This document shows positions 7,991 to 17,057 of a DNA stretch of 64,000 nt, piece after piece. The stretch's first letter is position 1. Every line of letters begins with the position of its first letter. The position numbers were made by a program, and so were the translations under genes. The notes beneath the pieces are model-generated. The model saw only the letters and a list, made by a program, of their open reading frames with translations, made no database searches and was not told the DNA's origin. Source of the stretch: Achromobacter sp. Bel (lineage in GTDB: Bacteria; Pseudomonadota; Gammaproteobacteria; Burkholderiales; Burkholderiaceae_B); the NCBI RefSeq assembly GCF_012928505.1, contig NZ_JABBJN010000016.1, positions 1-64,000 on the forward strand, read 5' to 3'.

Positions 7991-10900
7991 TCAGAACCTC
8001 CACGTCGCCTTAACCGAACCGCCCGAGCTGCGGGCGCGGTCGGAGATCACCCCGTCGTACTGCAACCGCAGATCGAAGCCGGACCGGCTGGCCAGTTCCA
8101 CGCCGACCGAAGCATGGCCGAACACGCGGCCGGTCTCCAGCGTGGTCCTGAAATCGCGGCTTCCGGCCGGCGCGGCGGCCAATTGCGCCTTGGTGTCCCA
8201 CTTGTCCGTGCTGGCGAGCGATACGCCGACATTGAGGAACGGGCGGGCGGTGACCCCGCCTTTCAGATCGAAGCGCCCGCCCACCTCGACGCCCGGGGTC
8301 AGCAGCGCCGTGAGCTTATCGGCGCTATCGACGTCCAGGTTCAAGGCCCCCGCGCCGCGCTCGACGTAGGAAGGCATGCGCGTGTAGATCAAGTCCAGAT
8401 TGGTATACGGCTTGATGTAGGCCTTATCGCTTGCATACGTGTATGACGCACGGAATTGCTGGCCGATCGACCAGACGTCGGAGCGGCTCTTGGCTTGCTC
8501 GCCGGTCAGGCCGATGCGGCGCTTGTTGTCATACGCGCCAAAGCTGCCGTAGGTCGCGCCCGACAGGGTCCAGTTGCCCGTGTCGTACTTCAGCACGGCG
8601 CCCAGATAGCCCGCATCTCCCTTGGTCTGTACGCGGCTGTCGTCCGATCGTATCGTGCTGTTCTCATACGCGGCCGAAACGCCCAACACCCAGTTCGGCG
8701 CGATGCGGTGCTGCCCGCCCAACTGGTAGGAAGTGGCCCGCGCTCGCGTCGAAGACGTTCCGCGCCCGGCATCCAGGTGGGTTGTCTTGTCGCTTGCACG
8801 GCCCCACACGCAATTGCCTTCGGCCGTCTTCGCAGAGGCCCCGTCAAACCAGGGGCAGCTGAACAGCGTGTCGGCAAAGCCTTTCATGGCGCCCGTCGCA
8901 AGCGCGGCCGGCGCGGCCGACAGGCCGGGCGACAGGTCGCTCAAGACCGACGAATAGCTTGCCGAACCCGCGCCGGCGGCATGATCGAGCTGGGCATACA
9001 ACGCCCCCAGTGCCTCGTTGCCGCCGCGGTCCCAGATGCTTTGCAGATGGTTGCCGACCTCTCGCAGGTTGGCGCCCACGCCGTAGTTGTCCGACACCGC
9101 CTTGAAATTCGCCCCACCCACCGACACGGCCGCCAACTGGTCCGTGTAGCGGGTATTGAAGTCGAACAGGGACGACGCGCCGACTGCGCTTGCACCTGCC
9201 GTCAATGTGCCAGCTTGCAGGAAGGTCAACTCCCGGTTCGGCATCAGCGTCACGGCGTCGATCTTCACGCGTCCGCCCAGCGCGACCGCACCATCCACCG
9301 TGATCATGTCGGCGCGCCTGCCGGAAAAGTCGGTGCTCACGTGCAACGTGCCGGCGCCACGCTGCGTGAAATCATCCGTCACGCGCATGCTGTCGATCCG
9401 GCCCGCCGAACCGATCAACACGTTGCCGTCGTTGAAGACGGTGCCCTTGATGGTCTGCGCGTTGAGCAGCGTGCCCGTGTTGTTGACGACGCCCACCGTG
9501 TCGGCGTCTTGCGCAGTCAGTATCTGCGAACCCGAGATGGTGCCGGCGTTGTTCACCGTGGTGGTGCCGAACCGGGTTTGCTGAACCGCAACCGTGGACA
9601 GGATCCTGCCGCCCGCGCCGACCGTGACCAGGTTCGAGCCGGAGCCGCCATCAAGCCACAGGCCGATGCCATTCGGATCACCGGTGGTTGTTTGAAGCAG
9701 ACCGTCGAAGGTCAGGGAAATGGGCGATGCCAGGGACGTATTACCGTCGCTCTGGGCGAACACCCCAACAGGATTGGCGCCGTACACCAGCAGCCTGCCG
9801 TTGGCGCCCTGGGAAAAGGTGATGCTGCCCGCCTTGCCGCCCCCGCCCGCGGAATGGTTGTACAGCGATCCGGCAAAGCTGCCCTGGGCCGTTCCGCCCA
9901 AGCCGCCACCGTCGGCGATCGACTGCATGATGATGCCCACGCTGTTGGCGCCAAGGGTCTGGATGAGCGCATTGCCCACGCTGAGCGAGATGTCGCCGCC
10001 GGAGGCCAGGTTCGCGCCCGAATTGGCCTTCCCGCCGCCCAACCATCCCAGTTGCAGCGGCAAGCCCGGGTCGCCCGCGATCCCGCCGCCGCCGCCGATG
10101 GATTGCAGCACGATGCCGTGCGCCGCGTTCCCCTGGGTCTGGATATCGTAGTAGGGGTCGGCCGCTCCCCGGTCCAAGGCAGAATGCAACTGCACGGTGA
10201 TCGCCCCGCCGGTCGCGTCGTAGGCATTTTGCTGCTGCGACGTATCGATCGTGGCGCTACCGATGTTCGCCGCCTGGCCCGCATAGGCAATCCCGCCGCC
10301 GCCGCCGATGGATTGCGCGATGAAGCCGTAGGCGCCATGCCCGCTCGTATTCGCCAGCACTACGCTGTCCACGTTGATGGCGCCGCCGCCACTATCGGCG
10401 CCCGCGCCTCCGCCGCCCAGGTTCAGGACGAACGATTCACCCACCAGCGACGCGCTGTTGCTGGCGTTCGCGCTGGCAGCGCCACCACCGCCGCCGATCG
10501 ATTGCAGGACCACTGCATGCGATCCCGTGCCTTGCGTCGCCGCGCCAAACAGGCTGCCTGCGGCGTTCATGTTGATGGTGCCGCCCTTGCCGCCGGCGCC
10601 CCCCTGGCCGCCCACTCCGATCAGCAACGAGGGCGTGTCCGCCGTTTTATAGGTGACGTTGGCGGAGCCATCGGCAGCCTGGCCGCCGCCGCCGCCGATG
10701 GACTGCGCCAGCAAGCCATAGGCCACGTTACCGTAAGTCGTGAATTGCGCCATGTTCGCCCGGCTGCTGGCGGCATTGGCCTGCCCCTGCATGTTCAAGG
10801 TGAGATCGCCGCCGTCGCTCCCCACGCCACCTTGGCCGCCCACGGCAATCGTCAGGTCCAGGTTGCCTTTGGCGCCCTTGGCGGTCGACGTGCCGCCCAC

Positions 10901-13900
10901 CCCGCCGCCGCCGCCGATGGATTGCACGACCATGGCGTCGGCAAGATCGCCCTGGGTCGTGACAAGCCCGGCGTAATTGACGGTGACTGTCCCGCCATTG
11001 CCGCCGCCGCCTCCTTTGCCTCCTACCGAGACCGACAGCGAATACGAGCCGAGATCGGTATCGCCCGACGGTTCACCGCCCGGGTCGCCACCGGGGTCGC
11101 TGCCGGGATCCCCTCCAGAATTGCCGCCGGAACCGCTGCCGGGAAAGTCGGGATAGGACGAGGGGCCCGCCGAAGCGTCCGAGCCCGCAGAGCCGCCCAG
11201 CCCGCCGCCACCGCCGATGGACTGCAGCAGGACGCCGTCGGCATCGTTGCCGGCAGTCGTGATGGTGCCGGCATGGGTCAACTGCACGGCGCCGCCCGCG
11301 CCGCCCGCACCACCGTCTTCACCCACCGAGACGCTGACCGAGGCCGAAAAGCTGGTCGTGGCTTCCGCGCCCCCGCCGCTGGACGAAAAGGGCGCGCCAA
11401 GGTCCACCGTGGTGCCTTGTGAAGCGCCCCCACCGCCGCCCACCGATTGAAGCAGCACGCCCCGAGAGCCCGACCCGAATGTCGCAAGACGGGCGCCCTG
11501 AGCCAGCGTCGCCTGCGCGGGTCCACCCACGCCGCCCGCATGGCCCTTGCCCCCCACGCCCACATTCACCGTGTAGGATTTTCCTTTCGCCAGGCCGCCG
11601 GTACCGCTGCTGCCCACGCCGGCATTGCCGCCGCCCCCGCCGATGGATTGCCCCATCAGCGCATTGGAAAGGTCGCCATACGTCGCGATCTGGGCCTGGT
11701 CGTTAAGTTGCAGGTTGACCAGCGCCGCGTCTCCGCCGTTGCCCCCGCTGCCCCCCACGGCCACATCGACATTGACCGCGATGCTGGCGTCGGGAATCGT
11801 GAACGTACGGCTCATGGCCTTGGAATCGCCGCCATTGCCGCCGCCGCCGCCGATGGATTGCGCCAGCACGCCGTGCGAGCCTTGGCCGTTGGTGCGGACC
11901 AGGCTGTTTCCAGAGAGCGTCACATCGACTTCCTGGCCCAGGCCCCCGCCGCCGCCCGACGCACCCACGGCCACTGCGGAACCGATCGCGAAAACCGTGT
12001 CTTCATCCAGAGGCACGGGCAAAGCCACGCTCTGCGCCACGGCGCTACCGCCGGCGCCCCCGCCTCCGCCGATCGACTGGGCAAGTATCCCGTAGGAATC
12101 CGTCTGCGCCACCGCCTGACCCGCCGGCGTGGCGGGCGCCTGGCCGGGTAACAGGCCCGCCGTGTTGATCTGCGTGTCGGTCAGCGTCACGGCTACCTTG
12201 GCGCCGTCGCCGCCGTCGCCGCCGCTGCCGCCCACCGCCACGGCCAGGCTGAATCCCACGTTCAGCCCTGCCGACTGGGCGGTGCCGCCGCTGCCGCCAC
12301 CGCCGCCGATCGCCTGGGCGACGATGCCGGCCGCCGTGGCGCCGTTGGTCTGCAGGCTTGCGCCCGATGTCTGGACGGTTACCGTGCCCGCCGCCCCGCC
12401 ATTGCCGGCCGTGCCGCCTATCGACAGGGAAACCGGATCCAGCAACGCCGCGTTGGTCGCCGAGCCGCCGCTGCCCCCACCGCCGCCAATGGACTGCGCC
12501 AGCACAGCGGTGGCGCCATCGCCGGAGGTGGTCACGGTACCGTTATTGTCGACCGACAGCAGCACCACGCCGCCGTCACCGCCGGCCCCGCCACTCCCCC
12601 CGATGGCGGGAGTCGCCGCCGCGGTGGTAAGCACGAAGGCATCGCCGCCGTTGCCGCCCCCGCCGCCGATCGACTGCGCCACGGCGCCATACGCGTACCT
12701 GCCGGACGTCTGCTGGATGCCGTTCGCCGTTACCGTTACGGCCCCACCGTCTCCGCCCGAGCCTGCAGACCCGCCGATGGACAACAGGCCGGCCGCCGAC
12801 GCTGCACTGCCCCCGCCGCCGCCAATCGATTGCCCGAGCAGGCCGATGGCCGCATCGCCCTGGGTCATGACTTGCCCGGTATTGCTCAGGTTGACCGTGC
12901 CGCCCCCATTGCTCTGCGAGGCGGACACTGATCCGCCAATGGCGAACAGGCCGGTGGCGGACCCTGCCGCGCCGCCGCCCCCACCGATCGATTGGCCCGC
13001 CATGCCGGTGGATCCGTAGCCATTGGTGCTGACCGCGCCCGCGTTGTCGATCGTCACCGTGCCGCCCGCCCCGCCAGCGCCGCCGGCCCCGCCAAGCGCC
13101 AGGATCAAGCCCTCGCCGATCCCGCCCGTGCCACCGCTGCCCCCGATCGACTGCGCCAGCAGACCGTAGGCATGCTGGCCCGTCGTGCTGATGGTGCCCG
13201 AGGTGGAAATGGTCGAATCCTTGCCAGACCCGCCATTGCCACCGTTGCCCCCCGCCCCGGCCAGGCCGTCAGTGAAGTCAGTGCCGGTCCCGCCGCCCCC
13301 GCCGATAGACTGCGTCACGATGCCGGCGGCGAAGTCGCCCACTGTCGTGATGGTCGAATAGTTCAGCGTGGTGGCGAACGCGGTGCCCGCGTCCTGGCCG
13401 ATGCCGCCGAGCGCGGTGCCGATACCGCCGAATCCCCCCACGCTTTGCGCCAACAGGCCGTACCCATACAAGCCATTGGTCAATACGGAGGAAGCCTGGC
13501 CCATCGGGCTGCCGGAATAATCCATCGAGATCGACACGTTGCCGGCCTTGCCGCCGTTGCCGCCATTGGTGCTGTCATCGGTGGTGTCGCCAGACCCGCC
13601 GTTGGCGCCCCGCGACAAGGCGACGACGCCGGCCACATTGTCTCCCGTGGTCCGGACCGCCGTATTGTTCAGTTGAATCGTGACAGCCCCCCCGTTGCCG
13701 CCCGCCCCCCCGCTGGCGCCATGCGAGGCCTGCGCGCCGCCCAGTCCACCTCTGGAAATGCCCAATATCCCCGCGCTGGTGCCGCTGGGGGCCTGCGCGC
13801 TGTCGACCACCACGGAGGTCGGGCTCGAGCTGGCCACGCCCTGGGCCGGCCCCACGTTGATCTGCACTGTCCCGGCATTGCCGCCGTTGCCGCCGGAATC

Positions 13901-14911
13901 GTAGGTGTAGTCGCTACCGCCCCCCTCGCCGCCAATACTGCGGGCAAGGATGCCGACCACGCCATCGGCGGTGGTTTCGGGGGACAGATTCTGCCAATAA
14001 ACGCCGACATCGCCCAGATTGTTCACGGTAGCGTTGCCCGCGTCGCCGCCTTCGCCTGCGGTCGAATCCGTTTCCTGGCCTTTCGCATACATGCCGCCCG
14101 CGCCACCGAAGCTTTCGGCCGCCACGCCCCACGCCCTGACGCTGCCCGTCACGCGCGCAGCGCTCGAGCCCACCGCAACCCCCGCATTGTTGTTCAGCAT
14201 GACCGCGCCCGCCGCGCCACCGTTGCCGCCGTAGTGGTCAATGGCATGGGAATAGCCCGCGCCGCCATTGCCGCCCGCAGCCTCCGCATACACGCCCATC
14301 ACGCCAGCCGAGTAGTCCCCGCCCGCGCCTTGCAACATTGAAACGGCGGCATTGTTGGTCAACGTGACCGGGCTGCTGTAGCCGCCGGCGCCGCCGTCAT
14401 CGTCATGGTCGGGCGAATAGCCGACCCCACCGCGACTGGCGGCGCGCACGCCGATGCCCATCTGGCCGGCCGTGCCGGTCAACGAGACCGATACGCTGCC
14501 GTTGTTCGTCAACGTAACGGAGTGGCCGGCGCCACCGTTGAAGCTGTCATCGTTGCCGGTCTGCCCCTGGCTGATGACCTGCACGCCGGTGGCATCGGCG
14601 GCAGATGTCAGCATCAGCGTGGCGCTGTTGGTGACGGTCAGGTCATACATCTCATCGGTCAGAAGCACTGGCGACGTCAGCGTGGAGTCACCGCTATTGC
14701 CGCAGACCAGCCCGCCTTGGGGTTTGCAGTCCAGATTCTGCTGCTGGGCATGCGCGAGGGACCCCGTCGAGCAGCACGCCATCAGAAGCAGCCGGCTGGC
14801 ATGGCTCAGCGTGAACCCGACAGGCCCCCGCGCCGGGCTCGGCGCGGCCCTGCGTTGACGACGGGACACACGCTTGGGCAATTTGGAAGGGTTCAGCATC
14901 GGTTCGCTCAT
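7991..14911 (-). CDS. Giant glycine-rich autotransporter 1 (type Va, QSIGGGGG-repeat passenger)
   Basis: The protein has 2,306 residues. An extended basic N-terminus leads to a hydrophobic core (about 40-52) with likely cleavage after AHA (about 55). The passenger is built from about nineteen imperfect units, each carrying a core like YGLLAQSIGGGGGNGG followed by beta-strand segments with T-rich turns. A shorter region (about 1700-1990) and an autotransporter beta-domain (about 2030-2306) ending in WRF complete it. A Cys pair (62, 70) opens the mature chain and another (about 2018 and 2032) sits just before the barrel. A paralogue lies at 20925-27158. Surface adhesion or aggregation is the likely role. 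A divergent AraC gene and a direct-repeat site lie upstream. A second ATG is four codons in. Confidence 0.9.
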   Translation of the reverse strand: MSEPMLNPSKLPKRVSRRQRRAAPSPARGPVGFTLSHASRLLLMACCSTGSLAHAQQQNLDCKPQGGLVCGNSGDSTLTSPVLLTDEMYDLTVTNSATLMLTSAADATGVQVISQGQTGNDDSFNGGAGHSVTLTNNGSVSVSLTGTAGQMGIGVRAASRGGVGYSPDHDDDGGAGGYSSPVTLTNNAAVSMLQGAGGDYSAGVMGVYAEAAGGNGGAGYSHAIDHYGGNGGAAGAVMLNNNAGVAVGSSAARVTGSVRAWGVAAESFGGAGGMYAKGQETDSTAGEGGDAGNATVNNLGDVGVYWQNLSPETTADGVVGILARSIGGEGGGSDYTYDSGGNGGNAGTVQINVGPAQGVASSSPTSVVVDSAQAPSGTSAGILGISRGGLGGAQASHGASGGAGGNGGAVTIQLNNTAVRTTGDNVAGVVALSRGANGGSGDTTDDSTNGGNGGKAGNVSISMDYSGSPMGQASSVLTNGLYGYGLLAQSVGGFGGIGTALGGIGQDAGTAFATTLNYSTITTVGDFAAGIVTQSIGGGGGTGTDFTDGLAGAGGNGGNGGSGKDSTISTSGTISTTGQHAYGLLAQSIGGSGGTGGIGEGLILALGGAGGAGGAGGTVTIDNAGAVSTNGYGSTGMAGQSIGGGGGAAGSATGLFAIGGSVSASQSNGGGTVNLSNTGQVMTQGDAAIGLLGQSIGGGGGSAASAAGLLSIGGSAGSGGDGGAVTVTANGIQQTSGRYAYGAVAQSIGGGGGNGGDAFVLTTAAATPAIGGSGGAGGDGGVVLLSVDNNGTVTTSGDGATAVLAQSIGGGGGSGGSATNAALLDPVSLSIGGTAGNGGAAGTVTVQTSGASLQTNGATAAGIVAQAIGGGGGSGGTAQSAGLNVGFSLAVAVGGSGGDGGDGAKVAVTLTDTQINTAGLLPGQAPATPAGQAVAQTDSYGILAQSIGGGGGAGGSAVAQSVALPVPLDEDTVFAIGSAVAVGASGGGGGLGQEVDVTLSGNSLVRTNGQGSHGVLAQSIGGGGGNGGDSKAMSRTFTIPDASIAVNVDVAVGGSGGNGGDAALVNLQLNDQAQIATYGDLSNALMGQSIGGGGGNAGVGSSGTGGLAKGKSYTVNVGVGGKGHAGGVGGPAQATLAQGARLATFGSGSRGVLLQSVGGGGGASQGTTVDLGAPFSSSGGGAEATTSFSASVSVSVGEDGGAGGAGGAVQLTHAGTITTAGNDADGVLLQSIGGGGGLGGSAGSDASAGPSSYPDFPGSGSGGNSGGDPGSDPGGDPGGEPSGDTDLGSYSLSVSVGGKGGGGGNGGTVTVNYAGLVTTQGDLADAMVVQSIGGGGGVGGTSTAKGAKGNLDLTIAVGGQGGVGSDGGDLTLNMQGQANAASSRANMAQFTTYGNVAYGLLAQSIGGGGGQAADGSANVTYKTADTPSLLIGVGGQGGAGGKGGTINMNAAGSLFGAATQGTGSHAVVLQSIGGGGGAASANASNSASLVGESFVLNLGGGGAGADSGGGAINVDSVVLANTSGHGAYGFIAQSIGGGGGIAYAGQAANIGSATIDTSQQQNAYDATGGAITVQLHSALDRGAADPYYDIQTQGNAAHGIVLQSIGGGGGIAGDPGLPLQLGWLGGGKANSGANLASGGDISLSVGNALIQTLGANSVGIIMQSIADGGGLGGTAQGSFAGSLYNHSAGGGGKAGSITFSQGANGRLLVYGANPVGVFAQSDGNTSLASPISLTFDGLLQTTTGDPNGIGLWLDGGSGSNLVTVGAGGRILSTVAVQQTRFGTTTVNNAGTISGSQILTAQDADTVGVVNNTGTLLNAQTIKGTVFNDGNVLIGSAGRIDSMRVTDDFTQRGAGTLHVSTDFSGRRADMITVDGAVALGGRVKIDAVTLMPNRELTFLQAGTLTAGASAVGASSLFDFNTRYTDQLAAVSVGGANFKAVSDNYGVGANLREVGNHLQSIWDRGGNEALGALYAQLDHAAGAGSASYSSVLSDLSPGLSAAPAALATGAMKGFADTLFSCPWFDGASAKTAEGNCVWGRASDKTTHLDAGRGTSSTRARATSYQLGGQHRIAPNWVLGVSAAYENSTIRSDDSRVQTKGDAGYLGAVLKYDTGNWTLSGATYGSFGAYDNKRRIGLTGEQAKSRSDVWSIGQQFRASYTYASDKAYIKPYTNLDLIYTRMPSYVERGAGALNLDVDSADKLTALLTPGVEVGGRFDLKGGVTARPFLNVGVSLASTDKWDTKAQLAAAPAGSRDFRTTLETGRVFGHASVGVELASRSGFDLRLQYDGVISDRARSSGGSVKATWRF
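9895..13460 (-). repeat. Passenger repeat array of autotransporter 1
   Basis: About nineteen imperfect tandem units of roughly 55-75 codons each are marked by a near-identical stretch coding (A/V)QSIGGGGG. On the plus strand this reads as recurring CCGCCGCCGATGGATTG-like blocks. Between the cores the units differ in length and sequence. The same core recurs about fifteen times in the paralogue at 20925-27158. Confidence 0.85.
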
Positions 14912-15000
14912 GAATGCACCCGGCCGTTGCGCAACAGGCGGGTGGGGCCAGATGGGACATGCACACAGCGCGTCATGGTCGTGCCGGACCCACGCGTCGT

Positions 15001-15033
15001 CTATCGGTTTCGCGTCATCGGCTATCGGAATCG
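15001..15033. promoter_or_regulatory. Direct-repeat site, probable AraC-family binding site
   Basis: CTATCGGTTTCG (15001-15012) and CTATCGGAATCG (15022-15033) are direct repeats with exactly 21-bp spacing, two helical turns, as expected for paired AraC-family half-sites. They lie between the divergent autotransporter 1 and AraC genes, about 70 bp before the AraC start. Confidence 0.55.
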
Positions 15034-15104
15034 CACCTTTTTTATCGCGCTGCCCGGGATGCTCCGGTAGTATTCCGGCTACTTCTCAGCCCGTGTGACA
15101 TCAG

Positions 15105-16103
15105 ATGCTTGCTTCATTGTTTGAACAGGTGCCGTTCGAGAAAAATCGGCTTGTGAACACGAGCGACCCCGACCAGGCGCGGCAGCAAATCGGCCAGATC
15201 CTCAATTCCTACCGGCTTCAGATCAACCGCGGACGGATTCTTCACAGCCGGCTGGACCTGCTTGCCTGCGGGCGCATGTCGCTGCTCAAGCTAAGGCACG
15301 GCTATGGGGCGGACATCAGCATTGATCCCGATTGCCACTGCCTGGACGGCTATTACCTTCTGGTGCTGCCCACCCAGGGGCAGGCGGTGTTCCACTTCGA
15401 TGGCCAACGCATCGAGGTCTCGCCAAATCAGGCCTTTCTCATCAGCCCCGACAGGCGATTCCACTTCCAGGTGGGCCACGATTACGAACAGGTGCTGCTG
15501 CGCCTGGACCGGCCCGCCATTGCCGACGCCTGGCAACGCCTGACAGGCCACGAGCAGACGCCTGACATCTGCTTCGATGCCGTCATCCCCCTGTACACAA
15601 CCGCGTGGCAAGCGCTGTTGCCCATGCTGCAATGGGTCGTGCGCTGCTCGGGCCTGACGCCGGACCAAACGATCGCCCAGGCCGCCTTGCTGGCCCAGAC
15701 CGAAATGCTTGTCGCCACTACCCTGCTCTTGCACCAGCCGCACAGCATGGCGGCGCAATTATGGCCAGCTCCGCCGCCCTCCGCGCCCAAGAGCCTGCGG
15801 CGCGCGCAAGCCTACATGCTCGAACACCTGGGCGACCGGCTGCCGGTGGCCATGGTCGCCAGCCATTGCGGCCTGTCGGTCCGACGCCTGCAAGCCTTGT
15901 TCAAGGATGAGTGCGGGCAGTCGCCCCTGCAATGGCTACGCAAGCAGCGCCTGCAGGCGGTGCGGACGGCCTTGTTGGAACCCGACAATCCAGACACCGT
16001 CAGCGCCATCGCAACACGCTTCGGTTTCACCCACCTGAGCGAGTTTTCCCAGGCCTACCGCCAGGCTTTCGGTGAAACCCCCAAAACGACCCGCGGCAAG
16101 TAG
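15105..16103 (+). CDS. AraC-family transcriptional regulator
   Basis: The protein has 332 residues. The N-terminal half (about 40-215) is the AraC_binding_2-type ligand/dimerisation domain (LLVLPTQGQAVFHFDGQRI, then SPNQAFLISPDRRFHFQ). The C-terminal 105 residues hold two helix-turn-helix motifs (LPVAMVASHCGLSVRRLQALFKDE and VSAIATRFGFTHLSEFSQAYRQAFG). The ATG at 15105 has only a weak ribosome-binding site, so the exact start is less certain. It is divergent from autotransporter 1 and ends 6 bp before a secreted esterase gene, with which it is probably cotranscribed. The natural inference is control of the autotransporter and the esterase. Confidence 0.87.
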   Translation: MLASLFEQVPFEKNRLVNTSDPDQARQQIGQILNSYRLQINRGRILHSRLDLLACGRMSLLKLRHGYGADISIDPDCHCLDGYYLLVLPTQGQAVFHFDGQRIEVSPNQAFLISPDRRFHFQVGHDYEQVLLRLDRPAIADAWQRLTGHEQTPDICFDAVIPLYTTAWQALLPMLQWVVRCSGLTPDQTIAQAALLAQTEMLVATTLLLHQPHSMAAQLWPAPPPSAPKSLRRAQAYMLEHLGDRLPVAMVASHCGLSVRRLQALFKDECGQSPLQWLRKQRLQAVRTALLEPDNPDTVSAIATRFGFTHLSEFSQAYRQAFGETPKTTRGK

Positions 16104-16109
16104 CATCAC

Positions 16110-17030
16110 ATGCAACGACATTTTCTGAAGGCCCTGCTGGCCGCCTTCATCGCCAGCGTCAGCCTCTCCAGCGCGCCCGCCCAAGCCCAACCGGCGCCGA
16201 AGGTGCAGTCTGGCCAGGGACGCCCCTATGAGATCCCGGACAGCGAAGTCTGGGACGTGCCCGATCCGGTTTCGGCACGCGGCTACCAGGTCTTCGTTGC
16301 GTTGCCGCCGTCGTATGCGAAGCAGCCGCAGCGGCGCTACCCCGTGGTGTATGTGACCGACGCCGATTACGCTTTCCCGATCATCCGGCAATTAGGGCGC
16401 CGCCTGAACGTGGAAGGTCCCCGGATCGAGGAATTCATCCTTGTCGGCCTGTCTTATGGCAAAGGCGAAGACGGCGGAGTCAGCCGACAGCGCGACTACA
16501 CGCCGACGCCCAACGGCCCAAGCACCGCACCCGCCAATGCGATCCACGGCCAGTCGCGCGCCTATCAACAGTATCTGCGCGATCAGGTAAAACCATTCAT
16601 CGCCGCCCGCTACCGGGCCGACCCTGCCAGGGCGATCTTTCTGGGCCACTCCTACGGCGCCCTGCTGGGGACGCAGATCCTGTTCACCGAGCCCGGCTTG
16701 TTCAACGGCTATATCCTCGGCAGCCCGTCTCTCTGGTACGACAAGCGGCACGCCTTGGCGCTGGAAGCGCGCTACGCCAAGCAGCATCAGGACCTGACGG
16801 CGAACGTCTACCTTTATGTCGGCGCCTATGAGGCCTTGCGCAAAGGGGATAAGCGCTACAACCAGACCGTGGACATGGTCGCCGACAACCGGGCACTTGA
16901 GTCGGCGTTGCTAAGCCGCAAGTATCCCGGCTTGAAACTGAAGTCTGCAGTCCTGAACGATGAGGACCACCTCACCGTCGCGCCGCGAGGCTTCACGCAG
17001 GGCCTGACTTATCTGCTGCCGGTGCGCTGA
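16110..17030 (+). CDS. Secreted alpha/beta hydrolase, esterase-D/IroE-like
   Basis: The protein has 306 residues with a signal peptide (KALLAAFIASVSLSSAPAQAQ, cleavage near residue 26). The putative-esterase (PF00756) fold shows RYPVVYVTDADYAF, a nucleophile elbow GHSYG with Ser181, and a late His287 in NDEDHLTV. The family includes the periplasmic siderophore esterase IroE and E. coli YbbA/BesA-type enzymes, but no siderophore biosynthesis lies nearby. It starts 6 bp after the AraC gene. The periplasmic location is supported by the leader; the substrate is unknown. Confidence 0.82.
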   Translation: MQRHFLKALLAAFIASVSLSSAPAQAQPAPKVQSGQGRPYEIPDSEVWDVPDPVSARGYQVFVALPPSYAKQPQRRYPVVYVTDADYAFPIIRQLGRRLNVEGPRIEEFILVGLSYGKGEDGGVSRQRDYTPTPNGPSTAPANAIHGQSRAYQQYLRDQVKPFIAARYRADPARAIFLGHSYGALLGTQILFTEPGLFNGYILGSPSLWYDKRHALALEARYAKQHQDLTANVYLYVGAYEALRKGDKRYNQTVDMVADNRALESALLSRKYPGLKLKSAVLNDEDHLTVAPRGFTQGLTYLLPVR

Positions 17031-17057
17031 TCACTGGTTGCCATCCTCACCCCCCAT

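Noticed and set aside
8456-11422. A 988-residue open frame on the plus strand opposite autotransporter 1
   Set aside because: It is antisense to the repeat region. Long antisense frames arise from the GC-rich, stop-poor repeat codons, and its residues (many His, Arg, Ala and Gly) fit no protein family.
9895-13460. Regular short DNA repeats that look at first like a CRISPR or minisatellite array
   Set aside because: The repeats are in frame with the autotransporter passenger, vary in unit length and have no unique spacers of constant size.
7991-14911. Resemblance to mycobacterial PE-PGRS glycine-rich proteins
   Set aside because: There is a signal peptide, a C-terminal autotransporter barrel and no PE domain. 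The Gly-rich likeness is compositional.
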